Assembly: GCA_000156155.1 (NCBI GenBank)
Contig: DS995299.1
Span: 1,045,400-1,109,399, forward strand
Reading direction: 5' to 3'
Source: a beta proteobacterium KB13
GTDB taxonomy: Bacteria > Pseudomonadota > Gammaproteobacteria > Burkholderiales > Methylophilaceae
Length of the DNA: 64,000 nt
Made by a program: the position numbers and the translations under genes
Shown here: piece after piece, positions 39,482 through 51,379 of the stretch
Layout: each line of letters opens with the position of its first letter
Position numbering within the stretch: the stretch's first letter is position 1
Notes under the pieces: model-generated
What the model saw: the letters and a program-made list of their open reading frames with translations, nothing else
Told to the model about the DNA's origin: nothing
Database searches by the model: none

Positions 39482-42400
39482 TTATTCTTGATTCTCATCC
39501 ACATTTGGCGTCTGTTCTTCTGATGGTGCTACATCCTCCTCAACAGGAGCTTCTGTTTCAGTTGCAAATAGAGCTTCAGCTTCTTTTAATTCTGGACTTG
39601 GCTCATTTTGCTCTTCAACAACATGATTATCAGGATTCATAACATCTGCATTTTCTTTTCTTGCTTTATGGTAAGCAAGGCCTGACCCTGCCGGAATTAA
39701 CCGTCCTACAATAACGTTTTCTTTCAATCCCCTTAAATCATCTCGTTTTCCAAGGATTGCAGCTTCAGTTAGAACTCTTGTTGTTTCCTGGAATGATGCC
39801 GCAGAAATGAATGAATCCGTTGCTAAGGACGCTTTGGTAATTCCTAAAAGGACATACTCATATTCAGCAGGTCTTTTATCTTCAGCAACTACCTCATCGT
39901 TACGATTTAATACAACCGCTCTTTCAAGCTGTTCGCCAGGGATAAAGCCAGTATCACCAGCATCAGTAATCTTAACTCTACGTAGCATTTGTCTAACAAT
40001 CACTTCAATATGTTTGTCATTAATTTTAACGCCCTGAAGTCTATAAACATCCTGAACCTCATCAATCACATATCTTGCAAGCGCCTCTCTACCTTGAAGC
40101 CTTAAAATGTCTGCAGGATCAGCTGGTCCATCCACAATTACCTCACCTTTGGTCACAACTTGACCATCATGGACGGTGATATGTTTATCTTTAGGAATTA
40201 AAAATTCTTGGGCTTCGCCTTCCGAATCAGTAATTACTAATCGCTGTTTACCTTTAGTATCTTTACCAAAAGAAATTGTTCCCGTAATTTCGGCTAACAC
40301 ACCTGCATCTTTTGGAGCACGTGCCTCAAAAAGTTCTGCAACTCTTGGAAGACCACCAGTGATATCTCTTGTTTTTGATGATTCTTGTGGAATTCTTGCA
40401 ATAACATCACCCACATTAATATCTTGACCATCAGATACGGTAATAATATATCCCAACTGGAACGTCACGTTTACTGGGTTATCGCTGCCAGATAATTTCA
40501 CTTCACCGCCTGCATTATCTAAAAGCTTAATTTGTGGTCGACTTGTTTTAGATTGTGTTCCTTTTTGCTTGGAATCAATAACCACCAATGTTGACAGGCC
40601 GGTTACATCATCAATTTGTTTTGCGACTGTAATGCCCTCTTCCACATTTTCAAATTTAACTTTTCCAGCGTATTCTGAAATGATTGGTCTTGTGTGAGGA
40701 TCCCAGTTAGCTAAAACTTCACCAGCTTTAACTTTTTTACCATCCATCACAGATAAAGTGGCACCATAAGGGACTTTATGGCTTTCTTTTTCGCGACCAT
40801 TTTCATCCTCAATGAGGAATTCCCCGTTACGTGAAATAACAATTTGTTCATTTCTTGCGTTGGTGACGTATCTCATAGTTGAAGCAAAACGAACAGTCCC
40901 TGAAGATTTAACTTCAATTTGGCTTACTGCAGCAGATCTTGAAGCTGCACCACCGATGTGGAAAGTTCTCATCGTCAACTGAGTACCTGGCTCACCAATT
41001 GACTGAGCAGCAATCACACCAACAGACTCACCCTCGCTAATCAAGTTACCGCGACCTAAATCACGGCCGTAACAATTGGCGCAAATACCATGACGTGTGT
41101 CACATGTCAGAGCCGTTCTCACCTTTACTTCGTCAATACCTAGAGATTCGATTTTTTCAACCTCATCTTCAGTTAGCAACGTTCCGGCTGGATAAATGAC
41201 TTCTTGCGTTGAAGGGTCTTGAATATCAAGAGCAGCAACTCGTCCAAGAATTCTATCTCCAAGAGGCTCAACAACCTCACCGCCCTTGATGAGAGCTTTA
41301 GTAACTAAACCTTCCTCAGTTCCACAATCTTGCTCAGTCACTACTAAATCTTGAGTAACGTCAACTAACCTTCGAGTTAAGTAACCAGAGTTAGCGGTTT
41401 TAAGTGCAGTATCAGCAAGACCTTTTCGCGCGCCATGGGTTGAAATAAAGTATTGAAGAACATTAAGCCCATCTCTAAAGTTGGCTGTAATAGGGGTTTC
41501 AATAATTGAACCATCAGGTCTAGCCATCAATCCCCTCATACCTGCTAACTGTCTCACCTGAGCAGCAGAACCTCGAGCACCAGAATCAGCCATCATGTAA
41601 ATTGCATTAAATGATTCTTGTTTTAATACATTGCCTTGCTCATCTTTCACTAACTTGCCGTTTAAGTCATAGACGTCCTCTTCTTTAAGTTGCTTCATCA
41701 TTGCATCTGCAACTTTATCTCCAGCACGACCCCAGATATCAACTACTTTGTTGTATCTTTCACCCTGGGTTACCAATCCTGAGGAGTATTGATCTTGAAT
41801 TTCTTTCACTTCAGCATCAGCACTTTCAAGGATTGTTGATTTTTCTTGAGGAACCAGCATGTCATGAACACTGATCGACATTCCAGCTTTAGTCGCATAA
41901 GAATAGCCTGTGTACATTAACTTATCGGCTAATATCACCGTATCCTTAATACCAATTTTCCTAAATCCAGTATTAATTAATTTTGAAATTTCTTTTTTCT
42001 TCAAAGCTTTGTTTATGAGCTCAAAAGGTAAGCCTGCTGGCAGAATTTCACTTAGAATCGCTCGGCCAACTGTGGTTTCGTAACGATTAGTTTTTGGAGT
42101 CTTGCTGCCATCAAAATTTAGCTCGAATTCTCTAATTCTCACTGTAACTTTGGCGTGAAGATCAACCACTCCGTTGTCATATGCTCGCAGAACTTCAGCA
42201 ACATCACTAAATATTTTACCTTCACCCTTAGCGGCAACTTTTTCTCGAGACATATAATAAAGTCCCAGAACAATATCTTGTGATGGCACGATAATTGGTT
42301 CACCATTGGCTGGTGATAAAACGTTATTCGAGGCAAGCATTAATGTTCTTGCTTCCATTTGGGCTTCTAGAGACAAAGGAACGTGAACAGCCATTTGGTC

Positions 42401-43789
42401 ACCGTCAAAGTCAGCGTTGAAAGCTGCACAAACCAATGGATGTAGTTGAATTGCCTTACCTTCAATCAACACAGGTTCAAATGCCTGAATACCTAATCTA
42501 TGAAGAGTTGGTGCACGGTTTAATAATACTGGGTGTTCTTTAATCACTTCTTCCAAGATATCCCAAACCTCCGGACCTTCTTCTTCAACTTTTTTCTTTG
42601 CTGCCTTAATGGTTGTTGCTAAACCTAATAACTCTAACTTGTTAAAAATAAATGGTTTGAATAACTCTAAGGCCATTTTTTTTGGCAATCCACATTGATG
42701 AAGTTTTAACTGAGGGCCAGTAACAATTACTGAACGACCAGAATAATCAACTCGCTTACCTAAAAGGTTTTGTCTAAATCGGCCACCTTTACCTTTAATC
42801 ATATCTGCTAAAGATTTTAAAGGTCTCTTGTTTGCACCTGTCATTACTTTGCCTCGTCTACCATTATCTAGTAGTGAGTCAACAGACTCTTGAAGCATCC
42901 TTTTTTCATTTCTTAAAATAATTTCAGGAGCTCTCAAATCAAGTAAGCGACGTAGACGGTTATTTCTATTAATCACTCTTCTATACAAATCGTTTAAGTC
43001 AGAAGTAGCAAATCGCCCACCATCCAAAGGTACAAGAGGTCTCAGCTCTGGTGGCAATACAGGTAAAACATCTAGGATCATCCATTCAGGCTTGATGCCA
43101 GATTTTTGGAAAGCTTCAAGTACTTTTAATCGTTTTGCGATTTTCTTAATTTTTGCCTCGGAGTTTGTGCTGCTTAATTCTTCACGAAGAGCATCAACCT
43201 CTGAATTGATATCCAATGATGCTAGTAATTGTTTTACTCCCTCAGCACCCATTACCGCTTCGAATTCATCACCATATTCCTCAATCTTTGCATGGTAATC
43301 ATCTTCAGTTAACAATTGACCTTTTGTTAATGGAGTCATGCCTGGATCCACAACCATATATGCTTCGAAATAAAGTACTCGCTCGATATCTCTTAGGGCA
43401 ATATCTAGGACCATTCCAAGTCGGCTTGGCAAACTCTTTAGGAACCAAATATGGGCAACCGGGGTTGCAAGATCAATATGGCCCATTCTTTCACGACGAA
43501 CTTTTGAAAGTGTTACCTCAACTCCACATTTTTCACAAATAACGCCTCTATGTTTAAGTCTCTTATACTTTCCACATAAACATTCGTAATCCTTCACTGG
43601 ACCGAAAATTTTTGCGCAAAATAGACCGTCACGCTCTGGCTTAAAAGTTCGATAATTAATCGTTTCGGGTTTCTTGACTTCACCAAACGACCAAGATCTT
43701 ATTTTTTCAGGAGATGCAAGGGCTATCTTAATTGCATCAAATTCCTCTTCATGGGTAACCTGCTTAAATAGGTCTAATAAAGCTTTCAT
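39482..43789 (-). CDS. rpoC: RNA polymerase beta' subunit
   Basis: The 1435-residue subunit carries the N-terminal zinc ribbon with Cys70, Cys72, Cys85 and Cys88 ([21 protein letters not shown]), the catalytic Mg motif [12 protein letters not shown] near residue 460, and the bridge-helix/trigger-loop region with [11 protein letters not shown] and [20 protein letters not shown]. The length is near that of other betaproteobacterial beta' subunits. The last 40 residues are acidic and low in complexity ([25 protein letters not shown]). It follows rpoB by 15 bases. Confidence 0.99.
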   Translation of the reverse strand: MKALLDLFKQVTHEEEFDAIKIALASPEKIRSWSFGEVKKPETINYRTFKPERDGLFCAKIFGPVKDYECLCGKYKRLKHRGVICEKCGVEVTLSKVRRERMGHIDLATPVAHIWFLKSLPSRLGMVLDIALRDIERVLYFEAYMVVDPGMTPLTKGQLLTEDDYHAKIEEYGDEFEAVMGAEGVKQLLASLDINSEVDALREELSSTNSEAKIKKIAKRLKVLEAFQKSGIKPEWMILDVLPVLPPELRPLVPLDGGRFATSDLNDLYRRVINRNNRLRRLLDLRAPEIILRNEKRMLQESVDSLLDNGRRGKVMTGANKRPLKSLADMIKGKGGRFRQNLLGKRVDYSGRSVIVTGPQLKLHQCGLPKKMALELFKPFIFNKLELLGLATTIKAAKKKVEEEGPEVWDILEEVIKEHPVLLNRAPTLHRLGIQAFEPVLIEGKAIQLHPLVCAAFNADFDGDQMAVHVPLSLEAQMEARTLMLASNNVLSPANGEPIIVPSQDIVLGLYYMSREKVAAKGEGKIFSDVAEVLRAYDNGVVDLHAKVTVRIREFELNFDGSKTPKTNRYETTVGRAILSEILPAGLPFELINKALKKKEISKLINTGFRKIGIKDTVILADKLMYTGYSYATKAGMSISVHDMLVPQEKSTILESADAEVKEIQDQYSSGLVTQGERYNKVVDIWGRAGDKVADAMMKQLKEEDVYDLNGKLVKDEQGNVLKQESFNAIYMMADSGARGSAAQVRQLAGMRGLMARPDGSIIETPITANFRDGLNVLQYFISTHGARKGLADTALKTANSGYLTRRLVDVTQDLVVTEQDCGTEEGLVTKALIKGGEVVEPLGDRILGRVAALDIQDPSTQEVIYPAGTLLTEDEVEKIESLGIDEVKVRTALTCDTRHGICANCYGRDLGRGNLISEGESVGVIAAQSIGEPGTQLTMRTFHIGGAASRSAAVSQIEVKSSGTVRFASTMRYVTNARNEQIVISRNGEFLIEDENGREKESHKVPYGATLSVMDGKKVKAGEVLANWDPHTRPIISEYAGKVKFENVEEGITVAKQIDDVTGLSTLVVIDSKQKGTQSKTSRPQIKLLDNAGGEVKLSGSDNPVNVTFQLGYIITVSDGQDINVGDVIARIPQESSKTRDITGGLPRVAELFEARAPKDAGVLAEITGTISFGKDTKGKQRLVITDSEGEAQEFLIPKDKHITVHDGQVVTKGEVIVDGPADPADILRLQGREALARYVIDEVQDVYRLQGVKINDKHIEVIVRQMLRRVKITDAGDTGFIPGEQLERAVVLNRNDEVVAEDKRPAEYEYVLLGITKASLATDSFISAASFQETTRVLTEAAILGKRDDLRGLKENVIVGRLIPAGSGLAYHKARKENADVMNPDNHVVEEQNEPSPELKEAEALFATETEAPVEEDVAPSEEQTPNVDENQE

Positions 43790-43804
43790 GCATAATCTCC
43801 TTAA

Positions 43805-46800
43805 TTAATCTCTGTCTAAATCGATATCAATCGCAAGTGATCGAATCTCTTTTGTTAAAACATTAAATGACTCTGGCATTCCTGCATCAATCTTATGTTC
43901 ACCCTTAACAATATTTTCATAAACTTTCGTTCTTCCAGAAACATCATCAGACTTCACAGTTAACATTTCTTGCAGAGTGTAAGATGCTCCGTACGCTTCA
44001 AGAGCCCACACCTCCATCTCACCAAATCTCTGTCCACCAAATTGCGCTTTACCGCCAAGTGGCTGTTGTGTAACGAGTGAATAGGGTCCAGTGGATCGAG
44101 CATGCATTTTGTCATCAACTAAGTGATGCAATTTAAGAACATGCATATAGCCAACTGTTACAGGTCGTTCAAACGCCTCACCAGTTCTACCATCAAATAA
44201 CTGCAATTGAGTTTTCTTGGCAGAAAAATTAAGCTTCTTAGTTAATTCATGGCCATCCGGATAAGCCAAATCAAGCATATACTGGATATCAGACTCAGCA
44301 GCGCCATCAAAAACTGAAGTTGCAAAAGGTACCCCTTGTTTGAGATTGTGAGCCATCTCAATAACTTCACCATCTTTTAAGCTCTTAATGTCTTCTTGTT
44401 TGCCTGATGATTCGTTATATATTTTTTCTAAAAGGTCTCTTACTTCAGCAACCTTTCTTTCTTCTTTTAACATTTCATCAATACGATTACCAAGACCTTT
44501 TGCTGCCCAACCCAAATGAACCTCAAGAATTTGTCCAATGTTCATTCGAGAAGGAACGCCTAATGGGTTAAGAACAATATCTAGAGTTGTTCCATCTGCC
44601 ATGTGTGGCATATCCTCGACTGGCACAATTTTTGAAATAACACCCTTGTTACCATGTCTACCAGCCATTTTGTCGCCCGGCTGAATTCTTCGTTTAACCG
44701 CCAGATAAACTTTCACCATTTTTTGAACACCAGGCTGAAGTTCATCACCTTGAGTTAATTTTTGTTTCTTTTCCTCGTAGCGAAGATCAAAGTCTTTCTT
44801 CGCTTTATTTAAATTCTCTTTCAGAGACTCAAGCGATTTAGAATCCTTGTCATCAGCTAGACGAATGTCAAACCAATCGTATCTTCCAATTTCTTTGAGC
44901 TGGTCTTTTGTGACTTTATCGCCTTTTTTTATGCCTTTAGGGCCTCCAGACACAGTTTTACCAACCAGTAATTTTTCAATCCTAGCGAAAGTATCATCCT
45001 CAACAATTCGTAATTGGTCATTCAAATCTTGTTCAAAATGACTTAACTGTTCTTGAATGATTTGTTCTGCTCTTTCATCTCGGTCTATACCTTCACGAGT
45101 AAATACTTGAACATCAATTACAGTTCCAGACATTCCTGAAGGAACACGGAGGCTAGTATCTTTAACATCAGAAGCTTTTTCACCAAAAATAGCTCTTAAT
45201 AATTTTTCTTCTGGTGTTAATTGTGTCTCACCTTTTGGAGTGACTTTACCGACCAACACGTCACCAGCCTCAACCTCGGCACCCACATAGATTATTCCAG
45301 ACTCATCCAGACGACCTAACATTCTTTCAGACAAGTTTGAAATATCACGAGTAATCTCTTCTGGTCCAAGTTTAGTATCTCTGGATACTACAGATAATTC
45401 TTCAATATGTACTGAAGTGTAACGATCATCTGCAACAACCTTTTCCGAGATCAAAATAGAATCTTCAAAGTTATAACCATTCCATGGCATAAAACCAACT
45501 AGCATATTTTGACCCAAGGCTAATTCACCAACATCAGTAGAAGCGCCATCCGCAATAATATCTCCACGAGCAATCGTATCACCGATTTTAACTAAAGGTT
45601 TTTGATTAATGTTTGTGTTTTGATTAGAGCGAGTGTATTTAGTCAAATTGTAAATATCTACACCCACATCTTCAGCAGAAGTTTCTTTATCATTGACTTT
45701 AACCACAATCCTTCTTGAATCAACATAATCAACGACACCACCTCGTTCTGCTTGCACTGTTGTTCCCGAATCCATTGCTACAGTTCTTTCAATACCGGTA
45801 CCAACAACTGCTTTTTCAGCTCGTAAACATGGCACAGCTTGACGTTGCATGTTTGCTCCCATCAGCGCTCGGTTTGCATCATCATGCTCAAGGAATGGAA
45901 TTAATGACGCAGCCACAGAAACAATTTGACCGGGAGCAACGTCCATGTAATTAATTTCGTTATTATTTGATAACACGAATTCATTTTTAAATCGGCTGGA
46001 CACTAATTCTTCCTTGAAGTTAGATTTTTCATCTAACTCTGAATTGGCCTGGGCGATTGTAAATTGACTCTCTTCAATTGCAGACAAATAATCAATTTCT
46101 GCAGTTACTTTTCCGTTCTCTACTCGACGATATGGAGTTTCTAAAAACCCATATTTATTTGTTTTAGCAAATAGGGCAAGAGAGTTGATCAGACCAATAT
46201 TCGGTCCTTCAGGAGTTTCAATTGGACATACACGACCATAATGTGTTGAGTGAACATCACGAACCTCAAAGCCGGCTCGCTCTCTCGTTAAACCACCAGG
46301 GCCTAATGCAGAAACTCTACGCTTATGTGTAATTTCTGATAACGGGTTAGTTTGATCCATAAATTGTGATAACTGTGATGAACCAAAGAACTCTCTAATG
46401 GCGCTTGAAATTGGTTTTGAATTAATCAAATCATGTGGCATGAGGTTGTCAGCTTCAGCCTGACCGAGTCTCTCTTTAACTGCTCTTTCAACACGAACAA
46501 GTCCAGTTCTGAATTGATTTTCAACAAGCTCGCCAACGGAACGTATTCTTCTATTACCAAGATGATCGATGTCATCAATTTCGCCACGCCCGTTTCTAAG
46601 CTCAACCAGTATTCCAACCACAGCTAAAATATCATCGATGGATAAAATTCCGGCGCCTTCATCATTTTGTTCACCAACTCTTTGATAAAATCTTTGCATC
46701 CAGCCAGCTGATTTTTCAAAGGATTTAGGATAGGCGCGTCGATTAAATTTCATTCGACCAACATTCGACAAGTCATATCTATCTTCTGAGAAAAACATTC

Positions 46801-47974
46801 CTTCGAATAATGCCTTCACTGAATCTTCAGTTGGAGGCTCGCCAGGTCTCATCATTCTGTAGATTGCCACACGAGCTGAATATTCATCAGGAATTTCATC
46901 GGTCGATAAAGTATGAGATATGAAGTCACCTTGATCTAAATCATTATAGTAAAGAGTTTCAATTTCGTTTATGGATAGCTCTTTAATTTGCGCGAGTAAC
47001 TCTTCTGTAATCTCAGCATTAGCTTCCGCAATTACTTCACCTGTGTCAGCATCAATAATGCCTTTAGCAAGTTTCCTACCAATAATGAATTCTTCTGAGA
47101 CTTCAATTTTTTTAATATTCGCTTTTTCAATTTCTCTGATGTGCTTAACAGTAATTCTTTTATCCTTAGCAACAATAAGCTCACCTTTTTTGTCAGCAAT
47201 ATCAAATTTTGCAATCTCACCTCTTAATCTTTCAGGATATAGAGTAAAATTTAATTTGTTTTTAACAAATGAGAATTGATCAAAATCATAAAACGTTGAT
47301 AATATTTCTTCCGAGGATAAGCCTAATGCTTTAAGCAATGTCGTTACAGGCATTTTTCTTCTTCTATCAATTCGGAAGTACAAATAATCTTTTGGATCAA
47401 ACTCAAAATCTAACCATGAACCACGATATGGAATGATTCTTGCAGAGAATAGCAACTTACCTGAGCTATGGGTTTTGCCTTTATCGTGCTCAAAGAATAC
47501 ACCCGGGCTACGATGCAACTGAGAAACAATTACCCTCTCAGTACCGTTAATCACAAATGAGCCGTTATTTGTCATTAATGGCATTTCACCCATGTAAACT
47601 TCTTGTTCCTTCACTTCTTTAACTGTAGGTTCAGAAGCATCCTTATCCATAATTGATAAGCGAACCTTCACTCTTAATGGAACACCAAAAGTTAGTCCTC
47701 GAAGTTGGCATTCTTTAACATCAAAGACAACTTTACCAAGTGAGTATGAAACAAAATCTAATTTAGCATTACCAGAATGGCTTGAAATAGGAAATACAGA
47801 GTTGAATGTATTTTGTAATCCCTGATCTTTTCTTTCATCAGCTGGGATATCCATCTGGAGATAATCTTTGTAAGATTCCAGCTGCATAGATAATAAGTAG
47901 GGAACTTCAGCAACTGTTTGTCGTTTTGCAAAATTCTTTCTTAAGCGTTTCTTCTCGGTAAAGGAATAGCTCAT
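43805..47974 (-). CDS. rpoB: RNA polymerase beta subunit
   Basis: The 1389-residue subunit has the rifampicin-binding region [68 protein letters not shown] with no classical resistance change visible, and the C-terminal [38 protein letters not shown] that contacts beta'. GGAG is 7 bases before the ATG. The 115-base upstream spacer contains an attenuator-like hairpin. Confidence 0.99.
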   Translation of the reverse strand: MSYSFTEKKRLRKNFAKRQTVAEVPYLLSMQLESYKDYLQMDIPADERKDQGLQNTFNSVFPISSHSGNAKLDFVSYSLGKVVFDVKECQLRGLTFGVPLRVKVRLSIMDKDASEPTVKEVKEQEVYMGEMPLMTNNGSFVINGTERVIVSQLHRSPGVFFEHDKGKTHSSGKLLFSARIIPYRGSWLDFEFDPKDYLYFRIDRRRKMPVTTLLKALGLSSEEILSTFYDFDQFSFVKNKLNFTLYPERLRGEIAKFDIADKKGELIVAKDKRITVKHIREIEKANIKKIEVSEEFIIGRKLAKGIIDADTGEVIAEANAEITEELLAQIKELSINEIETLYYNDLDQGDFISHTLSTDEIPDEYSARVAIYRMMRPGEPPTEDSVKALFEGMFFSEDRYDLSNVGRMKFNRRAYPKSFEKSAGWMQRFYQRVGEQNDEGAGILSIDDILAVVGILVELRNGRGEIDDIDHLGNRRIRSVGELVENQFRTGLVRVERAVKERLGQAEADNLMPHDLINSKPISSAIREFFGSSQLSQFMDQTNPLSEITHKRRVSALGPGGLTRERAGFEVRDVHSTHYGRVCPIETPEGPNIGLINSLALFAKTNKYGFLETPYRRVENGKVTAEIDYLSAIEESQFTIAQANSELDEKSNFKEELVSSRFKNEFVLSNNNEINYMDVAPGQIVSVAASLIPFLEHDDANRALMGANMQRQAVPCLRAEKAVVGTGIERTVAMDSGTTVQAERGGVVDYVDSRRIVVKVNDKETSAEDVGVDIYNLTKYTRSNQNTNINQKPLVKIGDTIARGDIIADGASTDVGELALGQNMLVGFMPWNGYNFEDSILISEKVVADDRYTSVHIEELSVVSRDTKLGPEEITRDISNLSERMLGRLDESGIIYVGAEVEAGDVLVGKVTPKGETQLTPEEKLLRAIFGEKASDVKDTSLRVPSGMSGTVIDVQVFTREGIDRDERAEQIIQEQLSHFEQDLNDQLRIVEDDTFARIEKLLVGKTVSGGPKGIKKGDKVTKDQLKEIGRYDWFDIRLADDKDSKSLESLKENLNKAKKDFDLRYEEKKQKLTQGDELQPGVQKMVKVYLAVKRRIQPGDKMAGRHGNKGVISKIVPVEDMPHMADGTTLDIVLNPLGVPSRMNIGQILEVHLGWAAKGLGNRIDEMLKEERKVAEVRDLLEKIYNESSGKQEDIKSLKDGEVIEMAHNLKQGVPFATSVFDGAAESDIQYMLDLAYPDGHELTKKLNFSAKKTQLQLFDGRTGEAFERPVTVGYMHVLKLHHLVDDKMHARSTGPYSLVTQQPLGGKAQFGGQRFGEMEVWALEAYGASYTLQEMLTVKSDDVSGRTKVYENIVKGEHKIDAGMPESFNVLTKEIRSLAIDIDLDRD

Positions 47975-47997
47975 AGCGTCTCCAAAGTTAACAAATG

Positions 47998-48021
47998 TAT
48001 ATAAAAATTATTTTTTATATA
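47998..48021 (-). promoter_or_regulatory. AT-only inverted repeat in the rpoB leader
   Basis: TATATAAAAA and TTTTTATATA (10-base perfect arms) flank four bases in the spacer between rplL and rpoB. In RNA it is an all-A-U hairpin of low stability. The same DNA contains TATAAA-like -10 boxes on both strands, so it may instead be part of an internal rpoBC promoter. Confidence 0.4.
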
Positions 48022-48044
48022 AACTCGCTTGTAAAAATAACTAA

Positions 48045-48076
48045 AGGCTGGCACACAAAATGATGTGTGCCAGCCT
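48045..48076 (-). terminator. rplL-rpoB attenuator-like hairpin
   Basis: Two perfect 13-base arms (48045-48057 and 48064-48076) with a 6-base loop lie 13 bases after the rplL stop codon. On the minus strand the stem is followed by TTTAGTTATTTTT, a broken U-tract. Position and shape match the partial terminator between rplL and rpoB in E. coli, which lets only part of the ribosomal-protein transcripts reach rpoBC. The long perfect stem could also be an RNase III site. Confidence 0.8.
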
Positions 48077-48089
48077 CTAATAAATAAAA

Positions 48090-48476
48090 TTACTTCAGCT
48101 CAGCTGTTGCGCCTGCGTCAGTTAATTTTTTAGCTGCTTCTTCTGCGTCAGCTTTTGCAAGTCCTTCTTTAATTACTTTTGGTGCACCGTCAACTAAATC
48201 TTTAGCTTCTTTTAAGCCAAGACCAGTAATTTCACGAACCGCTTTAATCACGTTCACTTTTTGGTCACCAGCAGCAGTTAGATGAACATCAAATTCTGAT
48301 TTTTCTGCAGCAGCGCCAGCATCACCGCCAGCAGCAGCTCCACCTGCAGGCATTGCTACAGCAGCGGCAGCAGCTGAAACACCAAACTTATCTTCCATTT
48401 CTTTGATTAATTCAGATAAATCAAGAACTGACATAGATCCAATTGCTTCTAAAATTTCCTCTTTTGAGATAGCCAT
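48090..48476 (-). CDS. rplL: 50S ribosomal protein L7/L12
   Basis: The 128-residue stalk protein has an N-terminal dimerisation helix region, an Ala/Gly-rich hinge near residues 35-58 ([25 protein letters not shown]) and the C-terminal factor-binding domain [40 protein letters not shown]. It recruits translation GTPases such as EF-Tu and EF-G, also encoded in this window. Confidence 0.99.
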   Translation of the reverse strand: MAISKEEILEAIGSMSVLDLSELIKEMEDKFGVSAAAAAVAMPAGGAAAGGDAGAAAEKSEFDVHLTAAGDQKVNVIKAVREITGLGLKEAKDLVDGAPKVIKEGLAKADAEEAAKKLTDAGATAELK

Positions 48477-48498
48477 TTATATTTCTCCTTAATAAAAA

Positions 48499-49026
48499 TT
48501 ATGCTTGAGCTTCTTTTTGATCGCGAACAGCAGCAAGTCCACGTACAAATTTCGTAGGTACTTCGTTAAGAGTACGAACAAATTTTGCAATTGGTGCCTG
48601 CATAGTGCCCATCAATTTAGCAAGAAGTTCTTCACGACTTGGTAACGAAGCAAGAGCTTTAATCTTAGCTTCATCCATTTTTTCGTTAGGCAGTGCGCCA
48701 GACTTAATAACAAATAAGTCATTTTCTTTTGCAAAGTTATTTAAAACCTTAGCAACCGCAACAGGATCTTCAGACATACCAAAAATCAATGGTCCTGTCA
48801 TATCTCCTGACAGATCTGCAAATGGAGTTCCTTCAACTGCTCTTTTTACAAGAGTGTTTTTTAAAACTCTCAAATACACACCGGATTCGCGTGCTTTTGA
48901 TCTTAAATCAGTTAACTGAGCAACTCCCACACCACGATATTCAGCAAGAATTAACGCTTGTGCAGACTCTACTTGTTTACTAACTTCAGCAACAACAGCC
49001 TTTTTTTCTTCAAGATTCAGACTCAA
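48499..49026 (-). CDS. rplJ: 50S ribosomal protein L10
   Basis: The 175-residue stalk base protein has [65 protein letters not shown] and a C-terminal helix that binds L7/L12 dimers. The GGAG site precedes the ATG. It is preceded by a 192-base structured leader. In E. coli the L10-(L7/L12) complex binds this leader to repress translation. Confidence 0.98.
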   Translation of the reverse strand: MSLNLEEKKAVVAEVSKQVESAQALILAEYRGVGVAQLTDLRSKARESGVYLRVLKNTLVKRAVEGTPFADLSGDMTGPLIFGMSEDPVAVAKVLNNFAKENDLFVIKSGALPNEKMDEAKIKALASLPSREELLAKLMGTMQAPIAKFVRTLNEVPTKFVRGLAAVRDQKEAQA

Positions 49027-49043
49027 AGTCTTCTCCTTCCGTA

Positions 49044-49185
49044 TTTAAAATCAAAGTGTTTTCACACTCACCTTACGGCGGACTTTATCAGGATGCTATC
49101 CCTTAGGTTTCGCCATCTGCGTAGGTAATCACTTATTAAACCTTTCGGTACCTACGGTCTTTGATAACCCCGTCTCACGACGGAC
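49044..49185 (-). promoter_or_regulatory. L10 (rplJ) ribosomal protein leader
   Basis: The gap between rplA and rplJ holds a structured RNA. In minus-strand order: CCGTC-GTGA-GACGG; then the long stem CGTAGGT...ACCTACG (arms 49150-49156 and 49120-49126) enclosing a small ACC-GAAA-GGT hairpin; the CAGATGG segment; and a small AGUGU-GAAA-ACACU stem (49055-49068) followed by TTGATTTT. The CGTAGGT/ACCTACGCAGATGG pattern is that of the known L10 leader family, the target of L10-(L7/L12) autoregulation. Confidence 0.85.
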
Positions 49186-49197
49186 CCAAAGCTCTTA

Positions 49198-49212
49198 TTG
49201 GTCAATGACCAA
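49198..49212. promoter_or_regulatory. Perfect palindrome between rplA and the L10 leader
   Basis: TTGGTCA-A-TGACCAA is a 15-base palindrome with 7-base arms and a single central base, six bases after the rplA stop codon. It is too tight for an RNA hairpin, so a DNA operator for a dimeric regulator is the simpler reading. It may also be chance. Confidence 0.35.
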
Positions 49213-49218
49213 AATTCG

Positions 49219-49911
49219 TTATGCCAATAAATTGGCTTGATCTACCTTAATACCAGCTCCCATCGTGCTGGAGATAGAAACTTTTTTAATAAATACACCT
49301 TTAGCCGATGCTGGTTTTGCCTTGTTCAGAGCATCAATCAAAGTTGTTAAATTTTGTTGTAATTTGTCAGCATCAAATGAAGCTCGACCAATGCTGCAAT
49401 GAATAATACCTGCCTTATCAGTTCGGTACTGAACTTGACCAGCTTTTGCATTTTCTACTGCTTTAGCAGGATCGGGTGTTACTGTGCCTACTTTTGGATT
49501 CGGCATTAATCCCTTAGGACCTAAGATTTGTCCAAGAGCGCCAATAATTTTCATTGCATCTGGAGTCGCAATAAGGACATCAAAATCCATGTTCCCTTTT
49601 TTGATATCATCCGCAAGATCTTCATAGCCAACTTTATCAGCGCCAGCCTTTTTTGCAGCTTCGGCGGCATCGCCTTCAGCCATAACAGCAACCTTAACTG
49701 TTTTACCAGTGCCGTTAGGAAGCACGATCGCACCTCTCACTAACTGATCAGATTTTTTGGCATCAATACCAAGATTGATTGCGGCATCAATTGACTCATC
49801 AAATTTTGCTTTTGCATTTTCTTTTACCAACTTGAGTGCATCTGCGACTGAGTAAAGTTTATCTGCATCTACTTTTTCAACGATTGATTTCATTCTTTTA
49901 GATAAGCTCAT
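49219..49911 (-). CDS. rplA: 50S ribosomal protein L1
   Basis: The 230-residue protein of the mobile L1 stalk has [68 protein letters not shown] and [15 protein letters not shown]. Its ATG directly abuts the rplK stop codon, so L1 is translationally coupled to L11, as expected for L1 autoregulation. Confidence 0.98.
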   Translation of the reverse strand: MSLSKRMKSIVEKVDADKLYSVADALKLVKENAKAKFDESIDAAINLGIDAKKSDQLVRGAIVLPNGTGKTVKVAVMAEGDAAEAAKKAGADKVGYEDLADDIKKGNMDFDVLIATPDAMKIIGALGQILGPKGLMPNPKVGTVTPDPAKAVENAKAGQVQYRTDKAGIIHCSIGRASFDADKLQQNLTTLIDALNKAKPASAKGVFIKKVSISSTMGAGIKVDQANLLA

Positions 49912-50343
49912 TTACACACCCTCCACTTCAATACCCATACTGCGAGCAGTGCCAGCCACAGTTCTAACGGCCGCATCCATATCAGCAGCTGTTAAGTCAG
50001 GTTCTTTTGCTTTTGCAATTTCTTCGGCCTGAGCACGAGTAATTTTTCCAACTTTGTTTGTGTGAGGAACGGGTGAGCCTTTTTGCACTTTAGCCGCTTT
50101 CTTAATCAGAATAGCTGCCGGTGTTGTTTTCATTACAAAAGTAAAACTCTTATCTGAGTATGCAGTAATAACAACTGGCACTGGAAGGCCGGGTTCGATA
50201 TTTTGTGTTTGAGCATTAAAAGCTTTACAAAAGTCCATAATATTTAAACCCTGCTGACCAAGAGCTGGACCAACCGGTGGACTTGGGTTTGCTTTACCCG
50301 CTGGGATTTGTAACTTAATGTATCCCTGTATTTTTTTTGCCAT
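49912..50343 (-). CDS. rplK: 50S ribosomal protein L11
   Basis: The 143-residue protein has [46 protein letters not shown], the proline-rich switch that binds the GTPase-associated centre, and the C-terminal rRNA-binding domain ending [10 protein letters not shown]11 is needed for RelA-dependent stringent response in characterised bacteria. Confidence 0.98.
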   Translation of the reverse strand: MAKKIQGYIKLQIPAGKANPSPPVGPALGQQGLNIMDFCKAFNAQTQNIEPGLPVPVVITAYSDKSFTFVMKTTPAAILIKKAAKVQKGSPVPHTNKVGKITRAQAEEIAKAKEPDLTAADMDAAVRTVAGTARSMGIEVEGV

Positions 50344-50368
50344 AAATTTTTCTCCTTTTGGTACAAAC

Positions 50369-50384
50369 GCTTGTTAAGTCAAGC
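50369..50384 (-). promoter_or_regulatory. Small stem-loop in the rplK leader
   Basis: GCTTG and CAAGC pair around six bases in the 51-base spacer between nusG and rplK. In E. coli L1 binds a stem-loop in the rplK leader to repress rplKA. Position agrees, but the stem is only 5 bp and I could not match the L1 consensus. Confidence 0.3.
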
Positions 50385-50394
50385 TCCCAAATAT

Positions 50395-50931
50395 CTAAAC
50401 TTCTTTCTGGATCTGACCAAAGTCAAGTTCTACTGGAGTAGCTCGACCAAAGATGACCACTTCAACACGAAGTTTATTTTTTTCATAATTAATTTCTTGG
50501 ACTGATCCAGAGAAATCCTTAAATGGTCCATCAATTACTCGAATTGATTCACCAACTTCAAACGTTAATTTTTGTGTTGGATTAACTTTACTGTCATCCA
50601 TACGACGAAGTATTAACTCAACTTCTTTGTCTTTAATTGGTGTTGGTTTTAGCGCAGAACCGCCAATAAATGCAGTCACCTTAGGTGTACTTCTCACTAA
50701 GTGCCAGCTATCATCGTTCATGTCCATCTGAACCAAAACATATCCAGGATAGAGTCTTCGCTCACTGATTGTTTTTTGCCCGGCCTTCAATTCAACAACT
50801 TCTTCAACAGGAACGAGAACGTCACCAAACTGATCTTTTATGTTTGAAATTTCAATACGTTCCAACAAACCTTTTTGAACGATTTTTTCGTATCCCGAAT
50901 AAGCCTGAACTGCATACCATCTTTTCGTCAT
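50395..50931 (-). CDS. nusG: Transcription termination/antitermination factor NusG
   Basis: The 178-residue protein has the NGN domain (KRWYAVQAYSGYEKIVQKGLLERIE, ERRLYPGYVLVQMDMND) and a C-terminal KOW domain (FEVGESIRVIDGPFKDFSGSVQEINYEKNKLRVEVVIFGR). NusG binds RNA polymerase and, through KOW, either Rho or S10. It lies 2 bases after secE. Confidence 0.98.
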   Translation of the reverse strand: MTKRWYAVQAYSGYEKIVQKGLLERIEISNIKDQFGDVLVPVEEVVELKAGQKTISERRLYPGYVLVQMDMNDDSWHLVRSTPKVTAFIGGSALKPTPIKDKEVELILRRMDDSKVNPTQKLTFEVGESIRVIDGPFKDFSGSVQEINYEKNKLRVEVVIFGRATPVELDFGQIQKEV

Positions 50932-50933
50932 AT

Positions 50934-51275
50934 TTATCGTCCCAAAACTAAGTTAACAATATAAGTAAAACCAATGTCTACTAATGCTAAAAAGATAGCC
51001 ATCAAAACAACTACCACAAATACCACCAGTGTCATTTGCACTGTTTCTTTCCGTGTCGGCCATACAACCTTTTTTGCTTCCAAAACAACACTATTTAAAA
51101 AAGTAAATAATTCATTACCTTTAGCTGATTGCTTAAAAATAAATAGTGATAAACCCAATCCAACAAGCACACTAAGTACTTGCAAGACAAGTGGCTGGTT
51201 ATCTAACGCATAGAAACCCACAATTCCTAATGTGAAAACAACAATCGCTGAAGTTGTTTTTAATTTATCACTCAA
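50934..51275 (-). CDS. secE: Protein translocase subunit SecE
   Basis: The 113-residue protein has three membrane helices, the proteobacterial form. The conserved part is LNSVVLEAKKVVWPTRKETVQMTLVVFVVVVLMAIFLALVDIGFTYIV. I set the start at a TTG (51275) with GGAG seven bases upstream, giving MSDKLKTTSAIV. A longer frame from a TTG at 51293 begins before that ribosome binding site, and no ATG is available. It lies between tRNA-Trp and nusG. Confidence 0.93.
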   Translation of the reverse strand: MSDKLKTTSAIVVFTLGIVGFYALDNQPLVLQVLSVLVGLGLSLFIFKQSAKGNELFTFLNSVVLEAKKVVWPTRKETVQMTLVVFVVVVLMAIFLALVDIGFTYIVNLVLGR

Positions 51276-51297
51276 ACTATTTACTCCTATCAAATAA

Positions 51298-51373
51298 TGG
51301 CAGGCCAGGAGGGCTTCGAACCCCCAACCCTCGGTTTTGGAGACCGATACTCTACCAATTGAGCTACTGGCCT
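51298..51373 (-). tRNA. tRNA-Trp (anticodon CCA)
   Basis: The 76-base cloverleaf has acceptor arms AGGCCAG and CTGGCCT, the D-loop segment TAGCTCAATTGGTAGAG, anticodon loop CTCCAAA with CCA, the T-loop GGTTCGAAGCC and an encoded 3' CCA. It sits six bases after tuf copy 2 and 22 bases before secE, so it is processed from the tuf-secE transcript. Confidence 0.98.
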
Positions 51374-51379
51374 AAATCC

